Origin: Bordetella sp. | GTDB lineage: Bacteria > Pseudomonadota > Gammaproteobacteria > Burkholderiales > Burkholderiaceae_B | Assembly (NCBI GenBank): GCA_027450125.1 | Contig: DAIDKG010000190.1 | Coordinates: 1 to 15,600 of the forward strand | DNA length: 15,600 bases | Direction: 5' to 3' | Shown: in pieces, positions 7,298-12,904 of the stretch | How the letters are laid out: each line of letters starts with the position of its first letter | Position numbering within the stretch: the stretch's first letter is position 1 | Made by a program: the position numbers and the translations under genes | Notes under the pieces: generated by a model | Seen by the model: the letters and a program-made list of their open reading frames with translations, nothing else | Told to the model about the DNA's origin: nothing | The model's database searches: none

Positions 7298-9829
7298 CTA
7301 GGTCGCAGCGCCGTCCGGCGAGGGCTGCTGCGAGAACTGCTTCCACACCTCGATGGCGCGCATGCGCTGTTTGGCCACCACCTCGATGCGCCCGCGCAGA
7401 TCCGCATCCTGGCGCAGCAGCGCGTCGAAGTCCCGCGCCGACAGCATCAGCAGCTTGCTGTAGCCCAGCGAGGTCACCCTGGGCGTGACCTGAGTTTCGC
7501 CCAGCAGGGCGAGTTCGCCGAAGAACTCGCCGCTGCCCAGCTCCACCGCCGTGCCGTCCGGCAGGTGCACGGCCACGGCGCCCGAGGCCACGAAGCACAT
7601 GGCTGCGCCGTAGCTGCCGGGCTCCAGAATGGGTTGGTCCGGCAAAGCCAGGCGCGGCCGCAGCAGGCGGCCGATGGCGCGCAGCGATTCGGCGCTCAGG
7701 CCTTCGAACAGCGGCACCCGCTTGATCAGGTCGGCCGCGCCCATTTCCATGTCCAGCTGCGGATGGCGGTCGATGTGCTGCCAGCGGCTGGCCAATTGGT
7801 TCATCAGGTCGGCGTAGACTTCGCCGCCGATCAGGAATTGATCCAGCATGACGCGGTAGCGCCGGCGCTCGAGCTCGCGGGCCACCCGGCCCAGATAGCT
7901 TTCCTGCAGCCACTGCGCATAGGACGGATATTGCAGATTGAGCGCCTGCATGGCGTTCTCGACCAGGCTCAGGCGGCGCTGGTGGATGTCGACGATGCGC
8001 TGGGCCACCTCCTCGCCCAGTAGCGGCCCGAGCTCGTCGTGCGCGAACTTGATGAGCTGCTGCGCCACCGAGCGCTTGGTCATCAGCGCGGCAAAGCGCT
8101 GCGCCAGTTCGCGCGCGAGCCAGCCCTGCCAGCCGAACAGATCGTACATGCGCAAGGCAATGCGAAAACCGCGGCCGTAGCGCACATCGGCTTCGATGGC
8201 CGCCTGCATGCCCTGCAGACCATGCGAACGGATCGAATCCTCCAGCCGCTCGGCGCGCGCCAGCAGGTTCTCGGCCATGCGCCAGTCGACGATCTGCGCC
8301 TTGAGGATGTCGAAGAACATTTCCTGCTCGCGCTGCGCCACCGCGGCCAGGCCCACCAGCACACGCTGCTCCACGGTCAGCTGGGCCGCCTGCGCGTCCT
8401 GCACGCTGGCCAGGCTGGCGTCGAACACGGCGTGGATGCGTCCGCTGGCCTCGCTGCCGATATGGTCCGTGCGCGCGATCTCGTCGGTGCGCTCCTGCAG
8501 GTCCTCGAGCGCGAGGATGAGCGCCTGGTTGCGCAGGCTGCGTTCCATGGGCGTAAGCTGGTTCAGGCCCAGCATGCCGATCAGCCAGCGCAGCGTCGTG
8601 CCGTTGATGAAGAGCGTCATCAGCACGAAGCCGGTGGTGGCCACGCCCACGAACTGCCGTACCGATTCGGGAATGGCGTCCTTCTCGATCACCGCAAGCG
8701 CCAGCGCCAGCGATACGGCGCCGCGCAGACCGCCCCACAGCATCACGGCCTTGTACGACTTGCTGACCCGGGCGCTCATGCGCATCACGCGCAGCAGCGG
8801 CAGCAGGCCGAACACCACGACGGCGCGCGCCGCCAGCGTGGCGACGAACACCACCAGCACCATGCTCAACTCGAGCCAGCCGGCATGGGCCATCATGCGC
8901 GGGATCAGCATCGAGGCGAACAGGAAGATCAGCGAATTGGCCCAGAATCCGAACTGTTCCCAGGCCAGGGCCAGGTGCTCGAAGGTGCCCGGAGACATGC
9001 GCGTGCGGCCCGTGGACCCCACCACCAGGCCGGCGATGACCGTGGCCACCACGCCCGATACGCCCAGGTAGTGCTCCGGGATGTAGAAGGAAAGATAGGC
9101 CAGGCTGAGCGTGAGCGTGATCTCGGCCGTGGGAAAGCCGCGCAGCAGCGCGAACAGCCAGCAGGCCGCGCGCCCCATGACGTAGCCGGCCAGCCCGCCG
9201 CCCAGGAAGGTGAACAGGAAGGCGCCCAGCACACCGTTCACCGACAGCTGGCCGTGTCCCATCGCGCCGCTGGACAACGCCGCCACCAGCACCGAGTACA
9301 GGGCGATCGATGCCGCGTCGTTGAGCAGGCTCTCGCCTTCGATCAGCGTGGTCAGCCGCTTGGGCGCGCCCACTTCCCGAAAGATGCTCACCACGGCCAC
9401 CGGGTCGGTCGTGGCGACGATGGCCCCCAGCAGCAGGCAGGCGATGATCCCGTAGCTGGAGGCGGCATTCAGGGTCAGGCCGACCACGATGGTGCAGACC
9501 ACCACCGCCACGATCGCCATCAGCAGAATGGGTCCCAGGTCGTCCATCAGGCGGCGCACGTTCATCGACAGCGAGGTCTCGAACAGCAGCACCGGCAGGA
9601 ACACCATGAGGAAGGTGTCGGACGAAATCTCGAAGTGGTCGATGGTCGCGAGCAGGTCGCCCAGCACCGGCGGCACCCACCCGTGCCAGTGCATGAGGAT
9701 GCCGAGCAGACAGCCGACGATGGCCAGCAGCACGGAATACGGCAGCTTGAGCCGGGCTGCCAGGGGCGGCATGAAGCAGACCAGCGTGAGCAGGCCGGCA
9801 ATGCCGAAGACGATCAGGCCGACGTCCAT
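7298..9829 (-). CDS. CPA1 Na+(K+)/H+ antiporter with C-terminal cyclic-nucleotide-binding-like domain
   Basis: Predicted inner-membrane cation/proton antiporter, 843 residues, about twice the size of a minimal NhaP. Residues ~5-420 form the Na_H_Exchanger domain with many membrane helices. They include FLPVLLFETSLSMN (77-90), TTDPVAVVS (D142), the ion-binding ND pair in GESLLNDAAS (N170, D171) and GLRGAVSLALAL. A long hydrophilic, largely helical middle region follows. Residues ~705-820 form a cNMP-binding-type beta-roll with FFGELALL (E772) and PRVTS (R784) as the phosphate-binding-cassette-like residues. The overall plan resembles plant SOS1. I choose ATG 9829, preceded by AAGGAG with 11 nt spacing; the TTG at 9838 would leave only 2 nt. 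Stop is TAG. Ion specificity and ligand are unknown. Confidence 0.92.
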   Translation of the reverse strand: MDVGLIVFGIAGLLTLVCFMPPLAARLKLPYSVLLAIVGCLLGILMHWHGWVPPVLGDLLATIDHFEISSDTFLMVFLPVLLFETSLSMNVRRLMDDLGPILLMAIVAVVVCTIVVGLTLNAASSYGIIACLLLGAIVATTDPVAVVSIFREVGAPKRLTTLIEGESLLNDAASIALYSVLVAALSSGAMGHGQLSVNGVLGAFLFTFLGGGLAGYVMGRAACWLFALLRGFPTAEITLTLSLAYLSFYIPEHYLGVSGVVATVIAGLVVGSTGRTRMSPGTFEHLALAWEQFGFWANSLIFLFASMLIPRMMAHAGWLELSMVLVVFVATLAARAVVVFGLLPLLRVMRMSARVSKSYKAVMLWGGLRGAVSLALALAVIEKDAIPESVRQFVGVATTGFVLMTLFINGTTLRWLIGMLGLNQLTPMERSLRNQALILALEDLQERTDEIARTDHIGSEASGRIHAVFDASLASVQDAQAAQLTVEQRVLVGLAAVAQREQEMFFDILKAQIVDWRMAENLLARAERLEDSIRSHGLQGMQAAIEADVRYGRGFRIALRMYDLFGWQGWLARELAQRFAALMTKRSVAQQLIKFAHDELGPLLGEEVAQRIVDIHQRRLSLVENAMQALNLQYPSYAQWLQESYLGRVARELERRRYRVMLDQFLIGGEVYADLMNQLASRWQHIDRHPQLDMEMGAADLIKRVPLFEGLSAESLRAIGRLLRPRLALPDQPILEPGSYGAAMCFVASGAVAVHLPDGTAVELGSGEFFGELALLGETQVTPRVTSLGYSKLLMLSARDFDALLRQDADLRGRIEVVAKQRMRAIEVWKQFSQQPSPDGAAT

Positions 9830-9831
9830 GC

Positions 9832-9865
9832 GCCTCAAGGCTCCTTGTCTATGCGAGCCTCAAGG
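9832..9865. repeat. Direct repeat of GCCTCAAGG in the antiporter leader
   Basis: GCCTCAAGG occurs at 9832-9840 and again at 9857-9865, 25 bp start to start (about 2.4 helical turns), directly upstream of the antiporter ATG. The first copy overlaps its ribosome-binding region. Possible operator or mRNA-level site; it may be chance. Confidence 0.35.
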
Positions 9866-9882
9866 ATAGCGGGTTTTCAGAA

Positions 9883-9917
9883 ACGCCAAAGGCGCCGGCA
9901 AGCGGCGCCTTTGGCGT
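9883..9917 (-). terminator. rpoH intrinsic terminator
   Basis: A perfect 14-bp stem, ACGCCAAAGGCGCC (9883-9896) with GGCGCCTTTGGCGT (9904-9917), and a 7-nt loop. It starts 17 bp beyond the rpoH stop. On the minus strand the stem is followed by a short T-rich run (TTCTG after the closing T). It separates rpoH from the downstream antiporter gene. Confidence 0.8.
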
Positions 9918-9934
9918 ATTGGGCGTTGCGAGGA

Positions 9935-10819
9935 TCAGGCCGGCGCGAGGGCGCCGCGCATCTTCTTGAGCGCGGCCGCCTCGATCTGGCGGATGCGCTC
10001 GGCCGACACGCCGAACTCCGCAGCCAGGTCGTGCAGCGTCAGGCCGCCGTCGTCCTGCAGCCAGCGCGCCTCGATGATGCGGCGCGAGCGCGCATCCAGG
10101 CCTTCGAGGGCCTGGGTCAGCCCCTCGCCCTCCAGGGCGGCGCGGGCCTGGCGGGCCAGCACGCGCGTGGGTTCTTCCCGGCCTTCGTCGGACAGGTAGG
10201 CGATGGGCGCGAAGCTGTCCTCGTCCTCGTCCTGGCCTTCCAGCGCCAGGTCGCGGCCGGACAGGCGCACTTCCATTTCGCGCACGTCTTCGCGGCGCAC
10301 GCTCAGCTGGTCGGCGATCTGGTCGACCTGGTCGGAGGCCAGCGTCTGGCCGTCGGGCCGCATGCTGCGCAAGTTGAAGAACAGCTTGCGCTGAGCCTTG
10401 GTGGTGGCCACCTTGACCATGCGCCAATTGCGCACGATGTATTCGTGGATCTCGGCCTTGATCCAGTGCACGGCGAAGGACACCAGGCGCACGCCGCGCT
10501 CGGGATCGAAGCGCTTGACGGCCTTCATCAGGCCGACATTGCCTTCCTGGATGAGATCGGCGTGCGGCAGGCCGTAGCCCAGGTATTGACGCGCCACCGA
10601 CACCACCAGCCGCAGGTGCGACAGAATGAGCTCGCGCGCGGCCTCCAGATCGTCGTGATCGCGCAGGCGGCGGGCAAGGTCGGTCTCGCGCTCAGCGCTG
10701 AGCACCGGCAGGCGGTTGACCGTCGAGATGTAGGCATCGATCGTGCCGAGCGCGCCCGGGTTGGCCACAGCCAACGCCAGCGCGTTGGGCAGGGCCGTCG
10801 CGGTACTGGCTGCTTTCAT
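9935..10819 (-). CDS. rpoH: Heat-shock RNA polymerase sigma factor RpoH (sigma-32)
   Basis: Alternative sigma factor that directs RNA polymerase to heat-shock promoters; 294 residues against 284 in E. coli. Region 2 shows NRLPVLSAERE, LRLVVSVARQYLGYGLPHADLIQEGNVGLMKAVKRFDP and VHWIKAEIHEYIVRNWR. The RpoH-box QRKLFFNLR at 143-151 is diagnostic and separates it from RpoD/RpoS types. Region 4 has a helix-turn-helix near 262-290 (LHDLAAEFGVSAERIRQIE). The ATG at 10819 has AGGAGG (plus-strand 10827-10832) with a 7-nt spacer, the strongest ribosome site in the window. It is transcribed alone, with a terminator downstream. A perfect CIRCE operator lies 42 bp upstream of the ATG and overlaps the likely promoter. 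Confidence 0.98.
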   Translation of the reverse strand: MKAASTATALPNALALAVANPGALGTIDAYISTVNRLPVLSAERETDLARRLRDHDDLEAARELILSHLRLVVSVARQYLGYGLPHADLIQEGNVGLMKAVKRFDPERGVRLVSFAVHWIKAEIHEYIVRNWRMVKVATTKAQRKLFFNLRSMRPDGQTLASDQVDQIADQLSVRREDVREMEVRLSGRDLALEGQDEDEDSFAPIAYLSDEGREEPTRVLARQARAALEGEGLTQALEGLDARSRRIIEARWLQDDGGLTLHDLAAEFGVSAERIRQIEAAALKKMRGALAPA

Positions 10820-10858
10820 GGCGTGGCCTCCTGAAGATGGGAAAGAAGCATGCAGAGA

Positions 10859-10888
10859 ATGTTAGCACTCTACTTTATCGAGTGCTAA
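10859..10888 (-). promoter_or_regulatory. Candidate rpoH promoter overlapping CIRCE
   Basis: On the minus strand TTAGCA (plus-strand 10883-10888) and TAACAT (10859-10864) are separated by 18 bp and would place the transcript start near 10852, about 33 nt before the rpoH ATG. Both boxes fall in or next to the CIRCE arms, so a bound repressor would block polymerase. Matches to consensus are moderate. Confidence 0.4.
10862..10888. promoter_or_regulatory. CIRCE element (HrcA operator)
   Basis: TTAGCACTC, 9 bp, GAGTGCTAA: a complete match to the CIRCE consensus, arms at 10862-10870 and 10880-10888. CIRCE is the binding site of the heat-shock repressor HrcA, classically upstream of groESL and dnaK/hrcA operons. 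Here it sits upstream of rpoH. The plus-strand gene begins 182 bp away on the other side, so rpoH is the likely target. Confidence 0.93.
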
Positions 10889-11014
10889 TTGGACCCCTCC
10901 GGCGTGTAGGAGTTCCCTGCTGGGTCGGCTTTTTCCCGCCGCGCGGGGGCGCTTTTGCAGCGCGCTGTTACGCCTGCGCACGATTTGCCCCCGGATAGCC
11001 ATCGACGAAGGCGG

Positions 11015-11031
11015 CACTATTTAATATAGTG
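11015..11031. repeat. AT-rich inverted repeat upstream of the transposase-like gene
   Basis: CACTAT, TTAAT, ATAGTG: 6-bp perfect arms around an AT-rich centre, in otherwise GC-rich DNA, 40 bp before the ATG at 11071. It may be a -10 region or an operator for the downstream gene. I find no good -35 at normal spacing. Confidence 0.4.
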
Positions 11032-11070
11032 AGCCCAACCCTCTTGCGTCCCCTTGCAAGGCTAGATCCC

Positions 11071-11799
11071 ATGGCTCGTCTGCCCCGACTGTATGCTCCC
11101 GGGCTGCCCCAATTGGTGCAGGCCAGTTTCGTCCAGCCATTGGCGGCGCCGGGCCAGCCCGCGCCGCAGGACATCTTCAACCAGCTTGTCGCCTGGCTGG
11201 GCGATTCGGCCCAGCGCCACAAAGTGGCCGTGCACGGCTGGGTCCTGGCCACCGACCGCATCCTGCTTCTGGCCACGCCGGCCGACGAGTCCGGCCTGCC
11301 GCGCCTGATGCAGACCCTGGGCCGCAACCTGGCGGCCCGCCTGCGCGGCGGCCGGGTCTTTGCCGGCCGCTACCGCTCGGCCCTGCTCGAACCGCACGCC
11401 TGGGTGCTGCGCGCCCAGATCTGGCTCGAAACCTATCCTGTGCGCAACGGCGGTGCTTCCGACCCCGATTCCTGGCCCTGGTCCTCGGCCGGCAGCCACA
11501 CCGGCGCCAGCCACCAGACGCCCGCGCCGTCATGGCAGACGGACCACGCCGATTACTGGGCCTGCGGCAACACGCCCTTCGACCGCCAGGCCAATTACCG
11601 CAAGCTACTGCAGGATGGCCTCTCGCGCGACGAGTCCCAGCGCATCGAGCAGGCCGTCTCGGGCCAATGGGCGCTCGGCGGCCCGGCCTTCATTTCCGGC
11701 CTGGCACACACCGCCAGCCGCCGTGTCTCGCCCGGCCATCGCGGCCGTCCCCGCAAGAAACCGCTGTCCGCCACGCCTCCCGGCACGGCTGCGTCCTGA
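11071..11799 (+). CDS. Transposase-derived (Y1/RAYT-like) protein lacking the catalytic motifs
   Basis: A 242-residue relative of REP-associated tyrosine transposases. Family landmarks are MARLPRLYAPGLPQ at the N-terminus, VHGWVLATDRILLLATP, FAGRYRSALLE, PVRNG, PWSSA and a C-terminal ALGGPAFISGL with RRVSPGHRGRPRKK. In active members the second block reads like NHYHLL (the HUH motif), but here it is TDRILLL, with D62 and I64 at the histidine positions. The Tyr of the YIxLNPVR block aligns with W118. So it looks unable to cut DNA and may act as a DNA-binding protein. ATG 11071 matches the usual family N-terminus and has AAGG upstream; the GTG at 11029 lies inside a palindrome. No REP arrays or inverted ends flank it. 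It ends 15 bp before the solute-binding-protein gene and may be co-transcribed with it. Confidence 0.8.
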   Translation: MARLPRLYAPGLPQLVQASFVQPLAAPGQPAPQDIFNQLVAWLGDSAQRHKVAVHGWVLATDRILLLATPADESGLPRLMQTLGRNLAARLRGGRVFAGRYRSALLEPHAWVLRAQIWLETYPVRNGGASDPDSWPWSSAGSHTGASHQTPAPSWQTDHADYWACGNTPFDRQANYRKLLQDGLSRDESQRIEQAVSGQWALGGPAFISGLAHTASRRVSPGHRGRPRKKPLSATPPGTAAS

Positions 11800-11814
11800 G
11801 CCCCTTGCCGTCAA

Positions 11815-12642
11815 ATGCGTCACCCGAAACATTTTGCCGCCGCCTGCGCCGCCGTCCTTTCCCTGATCCTGGCAGGCACTGCCCACGCCCAGGACGCCCT
11901 GGCGCGCGCCAAGGCCGCCGGCGTGCTGCACATCGCCACCGAAGAGCAGTTCCCGCCCTACGATTTCATCCAGGACGGCAAGCACGCGGGTTTCAACGTC
12001 GACCTGTTCGCGCAGATCGGCCAGAAGCTGGGCTTGAAGATCGACTGGACCGACCGCCCCTGGCCCAGGATCATGCTGGGCCTGCAATCGAAGAAATACG
12101 ACCTCGCCGGCGGTCCGGCTCCGATCACGGCCGACCTCGCCAAGACCTTCCGCTTCCTGCCGCCTGTCTCCAGCGCCCAGACCATGATCGAGATCCGCAA
12201 GGGCGAAACCGGCCTGGCCAAGCCTGCGGACATCGCCGGCAAAAAGATCGGCGCGCAGCGCGGCTCGTTCGCCCTGGCCGAGCTCCTGAAATTCAACGCC
12301 ACCCTGCCCAGGCCTGCCAACATCGTCGAATATGCCGACAATCGCCTGGCCAATGCCGATCTCAAGACTGGCCGCCTGGACGGCGTGGCCATCGCCGCCA
12401 ACGACGCCATGGAAGTCCTGCGGCGCAACCCCGGCGTCTTCGGCGTGGTCCAGCCCGGCTTCGGCACCCGGGTCTACTACGGCTACATGATGCGCGACGA
12501 CGAGGATTCCCGATCGCTGTTCGATGCCATCTCGACCGCCATGCGCGAACTCACCCTGCAGGGCAAGCTCGCGGAACTGCAGACCAAGTGGTTCGGCGGA
12601 GCCATCACCGTACCCGCCACGGCACCCAAGCCCGCGCAGTAG
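11815..12642 (+). CDS. Periplasmic solute-binding protein, family 3 (ABC transporter)
   Basis: A 275-residue secreted protein of the amino-acid-type periplasmic binding family. A Sec signal peptide ends at AHA|QD (after residue 25). Then come GVLHIATEEQFPPYDF, the GFNVDLFAQIGQKLGLK block, DLAGGPAPITADLAKTF, IAGKKIGAQRGS and the late LQGKLAELQTKWFGG, all in normal order. In amino-acid binders such as HisJ an Arg in the ITEKR loop holds the ligand carboxylate; the equivalent here (ITADL) is Leu108, so the ligand may not be a standard amino acid. No permease or ATPase gene is next to it, so it is an orphan binding protein. It starts 15 bp after the transposase-like gene, and the ribosome site is weak. 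Ligand unknown. Confidence 0.88.
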   Translation: MRHPKHFAAACAAVLSLILAGTAHAQDALARAKAAGVLHIATEEQFPPYDFIQDGKHAGFNVDLFAQIGQKLGLKIDWTDRPWPRIMLGLQSKKYDLAGGPAPITADLAKTFRFLPPVSSAQTMIEIRKGETGLAKPADIAGKKIGAQRGSFALAELLKFNATLPRPANIVEYADNRLANADLKTGRLDGVAIAANDAMEVLRRNPGVFGVVQPGFGTRVYYGYMMRDDEDSRSLFDAISTAMRELTLQGKLAELQTKWFGGAITVPATAPKPAQ

Positions 12643-12700
12643 CACCTCGCCGGCCGGCCCAAAATAAAACGGGGCCACATAAAAGCACAAAACTGCCTTT

Positions 12701-12722
12701 CCCCCTTCATCCCAGAAGGGGG
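12701..12722 (+). terminator. Hairpin after the solute-binding-protein gene, possible terminator
   Basis: CCCCCTTC, loop ATCCCA, GAAGGGGG: an 8-bp perfect stem 58 bp after the stop codon. No immediate T tract follows on the plus strand, so intrinsic termination is uncertain. It separates this gene from the gltB promoter region. Confidence 0.4.
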
Positions 12723-12757
12723 TGGGTGTCATCGTATTGATTTTAAATAAATATTCA

Positions 12758-12809
12758 ATGTCCCCATTTTTTATTTGGATCTTATTACCAATCTGAAATA
12801 TAGGGACAT
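12758..12809. repeat. Long-spaced inverted repeat in the AT-rich gltB leader, candidate operator
   Basis: ATGTCCCCATTTTT (12758-12771) and, in reverse complement, ATGTCCCTATATTT (12796-12809) agree at 12 of 14 positions, with perfect 7-bp cores ATGTCCC / GGGACAT. The pair ends 16 bp upstream of the candidate gltB -35. Placement fits an activator or dual regulator. No regulator is identified. Confidence 0.45.
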
Positions 12810-12825
12810 ACCCTTTTTATTGCAC

Positions 12826-12854
12826 TTGCACATCAAACTTCGGCGCGCTATCTT
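12826..12854 (+). promoter_or_regulatory. Candidate sigma-70 promoter of gltB
   Basis: TTGCAC (12826-12831), 17-bp spacer, TATCTT (12849-12854). The transcript would start near 12861, about 44 nt before the gltB ATG. Best-spaced promoter match in the 262-bp region 12643-12904. Confidence 0.5.
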
Positions 12855-12904
12855 CCCTCCACTGTTCTTACAACAATTCCCGCAGTCCCCACGCGGAGCG
12901 CGCC

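Noticed and set aside
9830..9838. TTG at 9838 as start of the antiporter
   Set aside because: The AAGGAG would be only 2 nt away. ATG 9829 has better spacing and begins directly with the first membrane helix.
8039..10834. Long open frame (about 931 codons) on the plus strand across the antiporter and rpoH
   Set aside because: It covers two well-identified minus-strand genes plus the rpoH terminator, and the product is low-complexity His/Gln/Arg-rich. Antisense shadow of GC-rich coding DNA.
10930..10965. GC hairpin CCCGC-CGC-GCGGG with T/A runs nearby, as a terminator
   Set aside because: The stem is only 5 bp and no gene ends there: it lies between divergent rpoH and the transposase-like gene.
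11029..11070. GTG at 11029 as start of the transposase-like protein
   Set aside because: It lies inside the AT-rich palindrome that may be a promoter element, has no ribosome site, and adds 14 residues before the family-typical MARLPRLY N-terminus.
11071..11799. Active insertion sequence or RAYT/REP element
   Set aside because: The catalytic residues are missing, no flanking REP palindromes, terminal repeats or target duplications were found, and the base composition matches the neighbours.
12802..12818. AGGG-ACATA-CCCT followed by T's in the gltB leader, as a terminator or attenuator
   Set aside because: A 4-bp stem is too weak, and it lies upstream of the likely gltB transcript start. It overlaps the better-supported inverted repeat.
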